Positions 17,234-26,559 are shown, counted from the first letter of the stretch. The stretch is 49,282 nucleotides of DNA from Sphingopyxis solisilvae (GCF_015475875.1 NZ_JADKYM010000025.1:1-49282); one strand, 5' to 3'. The notes: a model not told the origin generated them from the letters alone. A program made the numbers and translations.

Positions 17234-18382
17234 TTAGAAGTCGGTCGCCAGCGTCAGCGCCAGCCCGCTTTCGGGCTGCGCGTCGCCCGCGACGCGTTGT
17301 CGCCAGTCGAGGGCGATCCGGCTGCCCTCGCCGACTTGCGGCAGGCGCACCGTCACCCGCGGCCCGACGTCCAGCCGCGCCGCGCCGGGCTGGACCGCCC
17401 CTGCTGCCAGCGCACCGAACCGCACCGGCGTCGCCTCGTCGGGCCCGACCCGGCGGTCGACAACCACCGCGCCGTCGGCGAAGCCGTCGCGCCGCCGCGC
17501 ACCGACGATGCCCGCCTGCGCATAGGCCTCGAGACGAAAATCATGGGGTAATGTAACATCGCCGACCCCGCCTGTCACCATGGCGGCGAGCGCGGTTCGT
17601 CCGTCGCGCCCCGCCGCCAGCCGTTGCTCGACCGCCAGGTCCACCGGCCAGCGCGCAACCGGCGCAATGGCCAGACCGAACGCGACTTCGCGCTGCTGGA
17701 TCCGCTGCACGGCCAGCGTGGCGCGGCCATACACGCGTGTCCGGCCGCTGTCGCCCAGTCCATAGGCGAGACGAAGCCCCGCCTGGCTGCCGCCGAGCTG
17801 GCCCGCCGCTGCGATCCCGTCGGGAGCCGCCCGCCCGCCGTCGCGCAGGTACAGCCAGCCGCCGAGCGACCAGCCCGCCATCTGCCGACGCATCCAGAAC
17901 GGCTTGCCTTGGCCCGGCGGCGCCTGCTGCGCGGCAGCGACCGGATACCAGTCGGCGCGGCTGTTGCGCATCGCCGACTGTATCGCGCCGCCCGGTCGCT
18001 CGGGAAACAGCCGCGCAATCAGCGCCGCGCGCAGGCCATGGCGGTCGGCCCCGCCCGAATCGCCGACCGGACGCTCGACCGACAGGCCGGTGGTACGGGC
18101 AACCCCGTCCCGCGCCGCCATCGCCGCGCTGCGGCCCGTCATCCACGCCTGACCCGTCGCACCCTCGCGCCCGTGCGTGGGTGCGGCAGGGTCGCTGCTC
18201 CACGCCACGACAGGGACCGTTGGCGGCGGCGCCAGCCGCAGGGGTGGCGCCGGAACCGCGGGCGCCGGGACTTGCGGACTCCAGTGCGCCGCAACGCGGA
18301 GCACTGTCCATCCGCCGACACACAACAACAGAAAGCGCAACGGCCGCGCCTCGCGCGCCATCGCTGTGCCGCGCAGCATCAT
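17234..18382 (-). CDS. Putative outer-membrane beta-barrel protein, NfrA C-terminus-like
   Basis: A protein of about 382 residues. It opens with an N-terminal membrane or signal segment (PLRFLLLCVGGWTVLRVAA), then a Pro-rich linker. The C-terminal half consists of alternating beta-strand-like stretches (SLGGWLYLRDG, AGLRLAYGLG, RTRVYGRATLAV, FRLEAYAQAGIVG) and ends in the aromatic residue of an outer-membrane signature (LALTLATDF). The pattern recalls the C-terminal domain of NfrA/BcsC-type export proteins. The start at 18382 overlaps the stop of the NfrB-like glycosyltransferase (ATGA), and an NfrA-like role beside an NfrB-like enzyme fits. Assignment is by pattern and context only. Confidence 0.55.
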   Translation of the reverse strand: MMLRGTAMAREARPLRFLLLCVGGWTVLRVAAHWSPQVPAPAVPAPPLRLAPPPTVPVVAWSSDPAAPTHGREGATGQAWMTGRSAAMAARDGVARTTGLSVERPVGDSGGADRHGLRAALIARLFPERPGGAIQSAMRNSRADWYPVAAAQQAPPGQGKPFWMRRQMAGWSLGGWLYLRDGGRAAPDGIAAAGQLGGSQAGLRLAYGLGDSGRTRVYGRATLAVQRIQQREVAFGLAIAPVARWPVDLAVEQRLAAGRDGRTALAAMVTGGVGDVTLPHDFRLEAYAQAGIVGARRRDGFADGAVVVDRRVGPDEATPVRFGALAAGAVQPGAARLDVGPRVTVRLPQVGEGSRIALDWRQRVAGDAQPESGLALTLATDF

Positions 18383-19812
18383 CGCGCGACGGTCACGACG
18401 GCGACGGCATCCGCGCCATCGCTGGCCGTTTCGCATTCGCGATGCTCGGTCTTGTCCCAGACCACTTCGCCCGACCGCAGCATCCGCCAATAGATCGTCA
18501 TTGCGCGCCGTGCCGCAAGGATGGCCATGACATTGGCGACAAAGGCGCGCGGCACTGCCCGAACGCCCTCGCGCCAGCCATAGCAGCGCGCAGCAAACAG
18601 GCTGCGCATCGCGAGTCGCCACATCAGCAACATGGCATTCAGGGCCAGCAACATCGCGGTCCCTTCGCCGACATCGATCGCCGACCAGCCGAGCAGCGCC
18701 TGTCCGGCCCAGCCAAACACGGTCAGCAGCAGCCCTGCATAGGCGGCGAGCAGAACCAGCGCCGCCAATGGCGCACGGCGGTCGCGCCACAGCATCCAGC
18801 GCGCCATCCACAAGCGCCCGGGCTCCACGTCGCCTGCGCGCAGCCGCGACCCCGGCCAGCCCAGATGGTCCCATCCCGCCAGCGCAATCCCCGCGATCCA
18901 GCGTGCCTTTTGCCGCACCGCCGCGTCGGCACGGCCCGGAAAGGCGCCACGCGACACGATGCGACTACCCTCTGGCCCGACGCAATCGACAAAACGCGCC
19001 CGCAACCCATAGGCGCCGATCAACATCCCGATCTCATAATCTTCGGTCAGGCTGTTGCAGCGAAACGGCTCGCCACCGCGATCGATTGCCAGCAGCGCCA
19101 GCGTGTGCCGCGTCATCGCACATCCGACCCCCGCCGATGGCAGCGGCATCCCGAGCCGCGATCGCACCACCATTTCCTTGCCATGCGCTTCGGCGAATTC
19201 GTCGCCATAATGACCGCCGATCCAGCGCGCGCCGGGCGCGATGATGGGAACGACCGGAATCTGGACCATCGCGCAGTCCGCCAAGTGGCGTCGATACAGA
19301 GCGATCTCGCGTGGATGTACATGATCCTCGGCATCGTGCAGCACGATGGCGGCAAAACGGAAACCCTCGGCGCGTTCGTCCTCGCCCATCGCCGCCCACA
19401 GACCGTTCAGATTGTCGCCCTTCGTCGTCGGGCCATCGCGCTCGCTCACCACCAGCCGCAGCCGGCGGTCGCGCGCGACCAGCGGCGAAATCGCGAACAA
19501 GGTCGCCGCATCGTTGGGATAGCAGCCGATATAGATGCGTATATCTTCGCCCTCCCACGCCGCCAGCGCGCGGCGCAGCGTGGCCGACAGGATTTGATGC
19601 TCGTCCCACGCGGGCAGAAAGACCGCAAAGCGACCCGGCAGCAGACCTGTCCCGCGCATTGCGTCCGGAGCACCGCCGCGCGTTCCCAGCCACAGCGCGT
19701 CGAAAAACAGATCGTCGAGGCCGATCAGCAATATGCCGACCGATGCGAACAGCATCAGTTCATAGCCGGCCCCCTGCACCAGCCATTCCAGCCATGCGGT
19801 CGATAGCTCCAC
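18379..19812 (-). CDS. NfrB-like family 2 glycosyltransferase, membrane-bound
   Basis: A 477-residue protein with an N-terminal membrane segment (about 16-32). The GT2 catalytic domain carries the processive synthase motifs: an acidic HDAED at about 159-163, TED at 256-258, and QKARW (QxxRW) at 301-305. Further membrane segments follow (about 328-350 and 362-395). It resembles NfrB, the inner-membrane enzyme of the phage N4 receptor system that makes an exopolysaccharide in E. coli. The start is a GTG at 19812. Compared with E. coli NfrB it is about 270 residues shorter and lacks the C-terminal c-di-GMP-binding MshEN region, so regulation must differ. Confidence 0.8.
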   Translation of the reverse strand: MELSTAWLEWLVQGAGYELMLFASVGILLIGLDDLFFDALWLGTRGGAPDAMRGTGLLPGRFAVFLPAWDEHQILSATLRRALAAWEGEDIRIYIGCYPNDAATLFAISPLVARDRRLRLVVSERDGPTTKGDNLNGLWAAMGEDERAEGFRFAAIVLHDAEDHVHPREIALYRRHLADCAMVQIPVVPIIAPGARWIGGHYGDEFAEAHGKEMVVRSRLGMPLPSAGVGCAMTRHTLALLAIDRGGEPFRCNSLTEDYEIGMLIGAYGLRARFVDCVGPEGSRIVSRGAFPGRADAAVRQKARWIAGIALAGWDHLGWPGSRLRAGDVEPGRLWMARWMLWRDRRAPLAALVLLAAYAGLLLTVFGWAGQALLGWSAIDVGEGTAMLLALNAMLLMWRLAMRSLFAARCYGWREGVRAVPRAFVANVMAILAARRAMTIYWRMLRSGEVVWDKTEHRECETASDGADAVAVVTVAR

Positions 19813-19831
19813 CCACCAGCCCCGTGATACC

Positions 19832-19841
19832 GTGACGTCAC
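19832..19841. promoter_or_regulatory. Palindrome GTGACGTCAC in a divergent promoter region
   Basis: A perfect 10-bp palindrome followed by an extra GTCAC lies 20 bases before the glycosyltransferase start and about 107 bases before nhaA. Its placement between divergent genes suits an operator. The binding protein is unknown. Confidence 0.25.
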
Positions 19842-19947
19842 GTCACCGCCCCCGCAAAACTGCTAAATCCCCAAGCGAAATTGTAAAGGCGATGAGTTGG
19901 GGCTAGGACACCGGCCAACCGCAAAACAAAAAGGGACAGATCGACCA

Positions 19948-21234
19948 ATGACTGGCAGAAATCCACCGCGTTCGGCGTTACGCGCGTTTCTTGCGAGCGA
20001 AAGCGCCGGGGGTATGCTGCTGATTTTCGCGGCCATAATGGCGATGATTATCGCCAACTCGGCGCTGGGCGAAACCTATTACCATGCCATCCATGCCGTG
20101 ACCGGCCCGGTGCTTACCGACAAGCTCGGCCCGATGACCGTCCATCTGTGGATCAACGACGGGTTGATGGCGATTTTCTTCCTGCTCGTCGGGCTCGAAA
20201 TCAAGCGCGAATTCGTCGACGGGCGGCTCGCCAGTTGGGACCGGCGGCGCCTGCCCTTCATCGCTGCGGCGGCCGGAATGGTCGTTCCCGCCGCGCTCTA
20301 TTTGCTGTTTGCCGGATCGACTCCCGGCCTCGCGCAGGGCTGGGCGATTCCGGCCGCCACCGACATCGCCTTTGCGATGGGCATCCTTGCGCTGCTCGGC
20401 AAGCGCGCGCCGACCTCGCTCAAACTGTTCCTCGTCACCGTCGCGATCGTCGACGACATGGGCGCGGTTGCGATCATCGCGCTGTTCTACACGGCAGAGA
20501 TCAACATGATCGCGCTCGCGGCCGCCGCCGCGATCCTCGCCATGATGTTCGTCATGAACCGGCAGGGTGTGAAAAGCCTGCCGCTCTATCTGCTCGCCTT
20601 TCTGTTCCTCTGGTATGCGATGCTGCTGTCGGGCGTCCACGCAACAATCGCCGGCGTGCTCGCGGCGATGGCGATCCCGTTCGAGCGGACACCGGGTGCA
20701 CCCGACAGCCAGACGTCGCCGCTTCACCGGCTCGAACATGGCCTGCACCCCTGGGTCGCCTTTGCCATCGTGCCGCTGTTCGGCTTTGCCAACGCGGGGG
20801 TCGACATCGGCGGCCTGACCGCCGAACAGATTTTTGCGCCGCTGCCGCTCGGCATTGCGGCAGGCCTGTTCTTCGGCAAGCAGTTCGGCATCTTCGCGAG
20901 CGTCTGGCTGGCGGTTAAATTCGGCATTGCAGGCAAGCTGCGCGGCGCGACCTGGCTCCAGATCTATGGCGTCGGGATGCTGTGCGGCATCGGCTTCACG
21001 ATGAGCCTGTTCATCGGCGGTCTCGCCTTCCCGGGCAACGCCCTGCTGATCGAGGAAGCCAAGATCGGCGTACTCATGGGCTCGCTTGCCTCGGCGCTGG
21101 TCGGCTATGCGATCCTCCGCTTCGCTCCGTTGCACCATGAACATTTCGCCGTCGAGCGCGAGGCGGCGGTGGAAATCGCCACGGACGGCGATGTCGAGGA
21201 CACGTCGGAGGATGTGGACAAGGCGCCGGCGTGA
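19948..21234 (+). CDS. nhaA: Na+/H+ antiporter NhaA
   Basis: A 428-residue NhaA with the family's essential acidic residues: the AIVDDMGAV motif with Asp169-Asp170 (equivalent to E. coli Asp163-Asp164) and ATDIAFAMGIL with Asp139 (equivalent to Asp133). Twelve membrane segments fit, and the C-terminal tail is unusually acidic (VEDTSEDVDKAPA). It exchanges Na+ for H+ for pH and sodium homeostasis. The start at 19948 has AAGGGA upstream. Its stop overlaps the start of the DUF885 gene, so the two are co-translated. No nhaR regulator is adjacent. Confidence 0.95.
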   Translation: MTGRNPPRSALRAFLASESAGGMLLIFAAIMAMIIANSALGETYYHAIHAVTGPVLTDKLGPMTVHLWINDGLMAIFFLLVGLEIKREFVDGRLASWDRRRLPFIAAAAGMVVPAALYLLFAGSTPGLAQGWAIPAATDIAFAMGILALLGKRAPTSLKLFLVTVAIVDDMGAVAIIALFYTAEINMIALAAAAAILAMMFVMNRQGVKSLPLYLLAFLFLWYAMLLSGVHATIAGVLAAMAIPFERTPGAPDSQTSPLHRLEHGLHPWVAFAIVPLFGFANAGVDIGGLTAEQIFAPLPLGIAAGLFFGKQFGIFASVWLAVKFGIAGKLRGATWLQIYGVGMLCGIGFTMSLFIGGLAFPGNALLIEEAKIGVLMGSLASALVGYAILRFAPLHHEHFAVEREAAVEIATDGDVEDTSEDVDKAPA

Positions 21235-22586
21235 TGCAGCGATCGATTGCGCTGACTCTCGCCGCCGCCGCAACCCTTGCCGGATGCGCGGCGGAACAGG
21301 CGGCCCGCCCGGCACCCGCAGCCGAGGTTGCGGCGGTCGAGGTTCGCCGGACCCCGGCATCGGCGCGCGCGCTTGACGCGATCGCCGCCGATTATCTGCG
21401 CACGACGCTCGAAATCGGGACCCACGAGGACGGCTATATCGACGCCTATTACGGCCCGCCCGAGCTGAAGGCCGCGGCCGAGGCGGCCCCGCGCGACAAG
21501 GCCGCGCTGCTCGCCGCGACGCGCGAACTGGCTACGCGGCTCGCCACTATTGCGCGCCGTCTGTCCGACCCGCTCGACCGCCGCCGTGCCGCCTTCCTGC
21601 GCGCCCAGCTGCGCGCCGCCGAAACGCGCCTGATGATGATGCAGGGCACCCGCTTTGCCTTCGCCGACGAGGCCGAGCGGCTGTTCGGCGTTCGCCCGCA
21701 ATTGAAGCCTCTTGCCGACTACGACCGGCATCTCGCCGCGGTCGAGGCACTCGTCCCCGGCGACGGTCCGCTGGCAGAACGGGTCGAAGCCTATCTCGAC
21801 CGCTTCACCATTCCCAAGGACCGGCTGCAAAAGGTGTTCGATGTCGCCATCGCGCGCTGCCGCGGCCGCAGCCTCGCGCATATTCCGATGCCCGCGGGCG
21901 AAAGCTTCCGGCTCGAGTTTGTCACCGGCAAAAGCTGGAGTGGCTATAATTATTATCAGGGCGCCTATCACAGCCTGATCCAGGTCAACACCGACCTGCC
22001 GATCCGCCTGTCGCGCGCGATCGACCTGGGCTGTCACGAGGGCTATCCCGGCCACCATCTGCTCAACATGAAGCTCGAGGAAAAGCTGGTGAATGAGCGC
22101 GGCTGGACCGAGTTCAGCGTCTATCCGCTCTACAGCCCGCAAAGCCTGATCGCCGAGGGCACCGCCAATTACGGTATCGACCTCGCCTTTCCCGGCGCCA
22201 GCAAGGCCGAAACCGAGCGCGACGTGCTGATGCCGCTCGCCGAAATTGCCGTGCCATCGGACGACCGCTACTGGCAGCTGCTCGCCGCGACGAAGGCGCT
22301 CGGCGGCGCGCGGCTGACCATCGCGCAGCGATATCTCGACGGCGTCATCGACCGGAAGACCGCGGTGGCGCTGACCCAGAAATATCTGCTGGTGTCGGAA
22401 AAGCGCGCCGAACAATCGGTCAGCTTCACCGACCAATATCGCAGCTATGTGATCAACTACGGCCTCGGCGAGGCGATGGTTCGCGCGCATGTCGAGCGCG
22501 GTCGGCCGAGCCGCGACGAGATGTGGCGCCGGATGGCGAAGCTGGTCAGCGAACCGACGCTGCCGTCGGACCTGCTGGCCCGATGA
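21234..22586 (+). CDS. DUF885 family lipoprotein (putative metallo-hydrolase)
   Basis: A 450-residue protein with a lipoprotein signal (lipobox LAGC, Cys18). The DUF885 zinc-peptidase-like motif HEGYPGHH sits at about 268-275. A downstream YSPQSLIAEGTANYGIDL segment likely supplies the third metal-binding Glu. The family is predicted to be metalloproteases of the gluzincin type, but substrates are mostly unknown. The ATG overlaps the nhaA stop by one base. Being exported, it would act in the envelope. Confidence 0.85.
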   Translation: MQRSIALTLAAAATLAGCAAEQAARPAPAAEVAAVEVRRTPASARALDAIAADYLRTTLEIGTHEDGYIDAYYGPPELKAAAEAAPRDKAALLAATRELATRLATIARRLSDPLDRRRAAFLRAQLRAAETRLMMMQGTRFAFADEAERLFGVRPQLKPLADYDRHLAAVEALVPGDGPLAERVEAYLDRFTIPKDRLQKVFDVAIARCRGRSLAHIPMPAGESFRLEFVTGKSWSGYNYYQGAYHSLIQVNTDLPIRLSRAIDLGCHEGYPGHHLLNMKLEEKLVNERGWTEFSVYPLYSPQSLIAEGTANYGIDLAFPGASKAETERDVLMPLAEIAVPSDDRYWQLLAATKALGGARLTIAQRYLDGVIDRKTAVALTQKYLLVSEKRAEQSVSFTDQYRSYVINYGLGEAMVRAHVERGRPSRDEMWRRMAKLVSEPTLPSDLLAR

Positions 22587-22680
22587 AGCGCACCGCGCCC
22601 CTGCTCTGGCTCGGCCAGTCGGGATCGCCGCGGCGGCCTCCGGCGGGGGTGTATCCGCGGGGTTGAGCGACAGACCAAAG

Positions 22681-22806
22681 CCCCTCCCCTTCGGGGGAGG
22701 GGCAGCGAGACTTGGCAGCTTGCTGCCTAGTCGCAGCGGGGTGGGGACCATCGGCCTTGCGCAAGGCCGATGGTCCCCACCCCACCCCCCCTGAAGGGGA
22801 GGGGCT
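22681..22806. repeat. Composite palindromic repeat with a 46-bp perfect palindrome
   Basis: It opens with the hairpin CCCCTCCCCTTCGGGGGAGG, followed by a smaller hairpin around GGCAGCTTGCTGCC. A perfect 46-bp palindrome with no spacer occupies 22738-22783 (arms beginning GGGGTGGGGACCATCGGCC). The element closes with a GGGGAGGGGC block that inversely matches its start. It fills the gap between the DUF885 and dioxygenase genes and may also terminate transcription. Confidence 0.85.
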
Positions 22807-22830
22807 AAGCAATGCCCAAGGGACACTCCC

Positions 22831-23595
22831 ATGCTAGACAAAACCGACATTCACACCCGCCTCGAAGCCCCCGTCCTCAAGGACTATGGCGTTTACCTCG
22901 CGGTCGACCGCCTGCTCGATTGCCAGAAACCGCTCGCCGACCTCGTCACCCCCGACGAGCTGCAATTCCAGATCGTCCATCAGGTCGAGGAATTGTGGAT
23001 GAAGCTTGCCGCCTTCACCCTCGCCGAAATCGACCAGCATTTGCGCGATGGCCAGATCATGCGCGCGATCACCCTGTTCGGGCGCGTCCACATGCTGCTC
23101 AGGATGATGACCGAGCAACTGGCGCTGATCGAAACGATGAGCCCCTATGATTATCAGGCAATCCGGCTCCAGCTCGGCAATGGTTCGGGACAGGAAAGCC
23201 CGGGGTTCCAGATGCTGCTGACGCTGCCCACGGGGCTATGGGACACCTATCGCAGCCTCTATCTGGAGCCGCAGGGGCGGACGCTCACCGACATTTACGA
23301 CACCGGCTACGCCCATGACGAAGCCTATGTCGTCGCCGAGGCACTGATCGAATTCGACGAGCTGTTCCAGAAATTCCGCGCCCACCACATCTACCTCGTC
23401 CACCGCTCGATCGGTATGGGATCGAAAGCGATCAGCGGCCGCGCCGTCGACCTGCTCGACGCCGGCGCGCGGCACCGTTTCTTCCCCGAACTCTGGGCGA
23501 TCCGCGCCCAGATGACCGACCGCTGGGGCGCCGAATATGGCGTGAAACGCGACAGCATCCGGCACGGCGATGCGGGCCACGGCAGCGGGGTTTAA
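22831..23595 (+). CDS. Divergent tryptophan 2,3-dioxygenase-like heme protein
   Basis: A 254-residue, mostly helical protein of the tryptophan 2,3-dioxygenase fold. Correspondence with characterised bacterial TDO: FQIVHQVEELWMKL holds His50 (equivalent to the active-site His55 of Xanthomonas TDO), YQAIRLQLG holds Arg112 (equivalent to Arg117), and FRAHHIYLVHRSIG holds the likely proximal heme His185/186 (equivalent to His240). The usual TGGSSG substrate-binding loop after that helix is replaced by GMGSKAISG, and SSGFQS is altered to NGSGQESPGFQM. Oxidative ring opening of tryptophan or another indole is likely, but the substrate may differ. No kynurenine-pathway genes are adjacent. A REP element precedes it. 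Confidence 0.7.
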   Translation: MLDKTDIHTRLEAPVLKDYGVYLAVDRLLDCQKPLADLVTPDELQFQIVHQVEELWMKLAAFTLAEIDQHLRDGQIMRAITLFGRVHMLLRMMTEQLALIETMSPYDYQAIRLQLGNGSGQESPGFQMLLTLPTGLWDTYRSLYLEPQGRTLTDIYDTGYAHDEAYVVAEALIEFDELFQKFRAHHIYLVHRSIGMGSKAISGRAVDLLDAGARHRFFPELWAIRAQMTDRWGAEYGVKRDSIRHGDAGHGSGV

Positions 23596-23622
23596 GCTGG
23601 GCTAAGGTGAAGGACGACCCCC

Positions 23623-25362
23623 CTATTCCGCCGCCATCGCCATTTCGACGCGCTGCGGACCGCGGATGACGCCGCCGGGGGTTGGCCCCTGCATCGTGCC
23701 GTCGCGGAAGGTCACTTCGCCCGACTTGATCGTCGCGACATAGCCGTCGGCCTTTTGCAACAGGCGCTTGCCGCCCGCGGGAAGATCGAAGGCGAGCCAG
23801 GGCTTGCCGAGTTTCAGCCGCTCCATATCGATGACATTGAGGTCGGCGAGATAGCCCGGCGCGAGCACCCCGCGGTCCTCAAGCCCATAAAGCAAGGCGG
23901 TGTCGCGGCATTGGCGCTTGACCGCATGTTCGAGCGCGATGCGCTTGCCCGCGCGGTCGCGCACCCAATGCTGGAGCATGAAGGTCGGCGACGCGGCGTC
24001 GCAGATCGTCCCGCAATGCGCGCCGCCGTCGGACAGGCTGTTCACCGTGTCGTCGGCGGCCTGCAAATCCTCGAGGAAATTGAGGTTGCCGTCGCGGTAG
24101 TTGAGGATCGGGAAATAAATGAAGCCCTTGCCATCGTCCTTCATCAGCAGGTCATAGGCATATTCGCCCGGCGACACCCCCGCCGCGGTGGCGCGCGCCA
24201 TGATGCTTTCGTCCATTTTCGGTTCGTAATTGAAATCGGGGTCCATTTCGAACTGCACCGGCCAGCCGAGCGCGACGATTTTCAGGAAATCCAGGATGTC
24301 ACTTTCGGGCCACACATTCTCCTCGGCGATCATCCTTGCCTTGAACGCCGGGTCGCGCAGTTTCGCGAGCTGCGCCTCCCACGGCAGGTCGATGATTTCG
24401 TTCCACGCGGGCTTGAAACGGAACGGATGCACCGTCCCCTGCCACGCCATGATGACGCCATTGCCGCGCAGCGCGATCTGCGCGACGATGTTCGCGCCGG
24501 TCGCATTCTGACGCCGCATTTCCTCGATCTGCTCCTCGAGCGGCAATTCCTTGGCGATCGATTGCAACGCGGCAAAGGTCACCGGCAGCCCGGTTTCGCG
24601 GCTGAGGTCGCCCATCCACTGAAATTCGTTCCACTCGCGCTTCAGGTCGCTCGCCATTTCGAACACGCCATAACCGACGCGCCCCATCGCGCGGCCGATC
24701 GCGATCAGCTCTTCGGCGGTCGCGGTGGTGCCGGGGACGAGTTCGCCGTCGATCGATTTGTGGAGCACGGTGCGGCTGGTCGAGAAACCGAGCGCACCGG
24801 CGCGGATGCCTTCCTCGACGATGCGCGACATTTCGGCGATGTCCGCATCGGTCGGGATCGCCCCGGGTTTCTCGCGGTCGCCGAGCACATAGGCGCGCAC
24901 CGCGCCGTGCGGGACGTGGCACGCGACGTCGACGGTGCGCGGCAATTTCTCGAGCGCGTCCATATATTCGGGGAAGGTCTCCCAGTCCCAGCTCATACCC
25001 TCGGCGAGCGCAGTGCCGGGGATGTCCTCGACCCCTTCCATCAGCGAGATCAGCCAGTCGTGGCGGTCGGGTTTGGCGGGCGCGAAGCCGACACCGCAAT
25101 TGCCCATCACGACGGTCGTGACGCCGTGCCAGCTCGACGGCGCCATTTCGGCGTCCCAGGTTGCCTGCCCGTCATAATGGGTGTGGACGTCGACGAAGCC
25201 GGGGGTGACGATCTTGCCGCTGGCGTCGATTTCGTCGCGCCCCGCGGCGAGGTTTTCGCCCACCGCGACGATCCGGTCGCCATCGACCGCGACGTCCGCG
25301 ACAAAGGGCGCGCCGCCCGTCCCGTCGACGACGGTGCCGCCGCGTATCACCAGATCAAACAT
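23623..25362 (-). CDS. D-aminoacylase-type amidohydrolase (amidohydrolase family 3)
   Basis: A 579-residue enzyme. The metal-binding VDVHTHYDG has His60/His62, and [11 protein letters not shown] holds the Cys89 typical of N-acyl-D-amino-acid deacylases. SDGGAHCG is the C-terminal Asp-bearing motif. N-terminal beta-sandwich sequence ([17 protein letters not shown]) is as usual for the superfamily. The reaction in the family is hydrolysis of N-acyl-D-amino acids; other substrates are possible. It converges with the dioxygenase gene on the plus strand and stands alone. Confidence 0.9.
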   Translation of the reverse strand: MFDLVIRGGTVVDGTGGAPFVADVAVDGDRIVAVGENLAAGRDEIDASGKIVTPGFVDVHTHYDGQATWDAEMAPSSWHGVTTVVMGNCGVGFAPAKPDRHDWLISLMEGVEDIPGTALAEGMSWDWETFPEYMDALEKLPRTVDVACHVPHGAVRAYVLGDREKPGAIPTDADIAEMSRIVEEGIRAGALGFSTSRTVLHKSIDGELVPGTTATAEELIAIGRAMGRVGYGVFEMASDLKREWNEFQWMGDLSRETGLPVTFAALQSIAKELPLEEQIEEMRRQNATGANIVAQIALRGNGVIMAWQGTVHPFRFKPAWNEIIDLPWEAQLAKLRDPAFKARMIAEENVWPESDILDFLKIVALGWPVQFEMDPDFNYEPKMDESIMARATAAGVSPGEYAYDLLMKDDGKGFIYFPILNYRDGNLNFLEDLQAADDTVNSLSDGGAHCGTICDAASPTFMLQHWVRDRAGKRIALEHAVKRQCRDTALLYGLEDRGVLAPGYLADLNVIDMERLKLGKPWLAFDLPAGGKRLLQKADGYVATIKSGEVTFRDGTMQGPTPGGVIRGPQRVEMAMAAE

Positions 25363-25487
25363 CCCGAGTCTCCCGATCTTTTTAGTTTCACGAAGAAACC
25401 TATCATCAAAATCGCGATATGCAAATCAACGGGCGAACGGGGCGCGATGCTGTTATACCGATGCGATACACCACGGGAGTCGATGCC

Positions 25488-26237
25488 ATGATCCGTCCGC
25501 TTACCCTCGCCCTGCTGCTCGCCCTGTCGGCGACCCCGCTCGCCGCCAAAGAAGCCGCGGCGACCGATTATGCCGCCGCGCTTGCCGATCCGGCGCGCCC
25601 CGCCGCCGACCGCGAACGTGACGCGGCGCGCAAACCCGCCGAGCTGCTGGCGTTCGCGCAGATCGCGCCGGGCGAACAGGTCGGCGATTTTGTGATGGGC
25701 GGGGGATATGTCACCCGCCTGCTCGCCGCTGCCGTCGGCCCGGCGGGCAAGGTCCACGCCTTCCAGCCCGCCGAGTTCATTGCCTTCAGGGCGCAATATG
25801 GCACCGATCAGGCCGCGGTCGATGCCGCTTATGCCAATGTCGATGCCGTCGCGGGTCCGTTCGCGGCCCCCGCCTTTGCCGCGCCGCTCGACACGATCAT
25901 CACGGTGCAGAATTTCCACGACCTGTACCTCAAGCCCTTTCCCGAAGGCACCGGCGACAAGGCGAGCGCCGCGCTGTTTGCGGCGCTCAAGCCCGGCGGC
26001 ACGCTGGTGATCGTTGATCACAGCGCTGCCGACGGCACCGGCACGACGATGGCCGACAGCCTGCATCGCATCGACAAGGCGGCGGTGATCGCGGCGCTGA
26101 CCACGGCCGGGTTCAAACTGGAGGCCGAGAGCGACCTCTACCGCCGCGCCGACGATCCGCGCACGACGAACGTCTTCGACGCCGCAATCCGCGGCAAGAC
26201 CGACCAGTTCACCCTGCGCTTCCGCAAACCGGGATAG
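25488..26237 (+). CDS. Exported SAM-methyltransferase-like protein (COG4798 type)
   Basis: A 249-residue protein with an N-terminal signal peptide (MIRPLTLALLLALSATPLAA). The methyltransferase fold follows: motif I is changed to GDFVMGGGYVTRLLA, then GKVHAFQP, DTIITVQNFHDL and GTLVIVDHSAADGTG. The family is a predicted methyltransferase that is exported, which is unusual because SAM is cytoplasmic. It may bind another nucleoside or no cofactor. The start at 25488 has a GGGAG eight bases upstream. The YjdM-like gene follows after 7 bases, so the two are likely co-transcribed. Confidence 0.75.
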   Translation: MIRPLTLALLLALSATPLAAKEAAATDYAAALADPARPAADRERDAARKPAELLAFAQIAPGEQVGDFVMGGGYVTRLLAAAVGPAGKVHAFQPAEFIAFRAQYGTDQAAVDAAYANVDAVAGPFAAPAFAAPLDTIITVQNFHDLYLKPFPEGTGDKASAALFAALKPGGTLVIVDHSAADGTGTTMADSLHRIDKAAVIAALTTAGFKLEAESDLYRRADDPRTTNVFDAAIRGKTDQFTLRFRKPG

Positions 26238-26244
26238 GATCAGC

Positions 26245-26550
26245 ATGGCCGACGATGATTATGTCTATGACGAAGCGAGCGGCGAATGGATGGCGGCGGG
26301 CGACATCGCCGCGCGCGACGCCGCCGACGCCGCCGGACCCGAGGTGCGCGACGCGGTCGGCAATCGGCTGAGCGACGGCGACGCGGTGGTGCTGGTCAAG
26401 GATCTGACCGTCAAGGGCGCGGGGCAGACGTTGAAAGTCGGCACCGTGATCAAGTCGATCCGCCTGACCGGCGACGCGCAGGAAATCGATTGCCGACATG
26501 AGGGGATCAAGGGGCTGGTGCTGCGGGCGGAGTTTGTCAGGAAGCGGTAG
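26245..26550 (+). CDS. YjdM/PhnA-like protein lacking the zinc ribbon
   Basis: A 101-residue protein. Its C-terminal half matches the YjdM (PhnA) domain: VRDAVGNRLSDGDAVVLVKD, LTVKGAGQTLKVGTVIKSIR, IDCRHEGIKGLVLRAEFVRK. In the usual family the N-terminus holds two CPxC pairs; here it is YVYDEASGEWMAAGD with no Cys, so zinc binding is lost. The function of YjdM is uncertain. It follows the methyltransferase-like gene closely. Confidence 0.75.
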   Translation: MADDDYVYDEASGEWMAAGDIAARDAADAAGPEVRDAVGNRLSDGDAVVLVKDLTVKGAGQTLKVGTVIKSIRLTGDAQEIDCRHEGIKGLVLRAEFVRKR

Positions 26551-26559
26551 GGCGAAACA

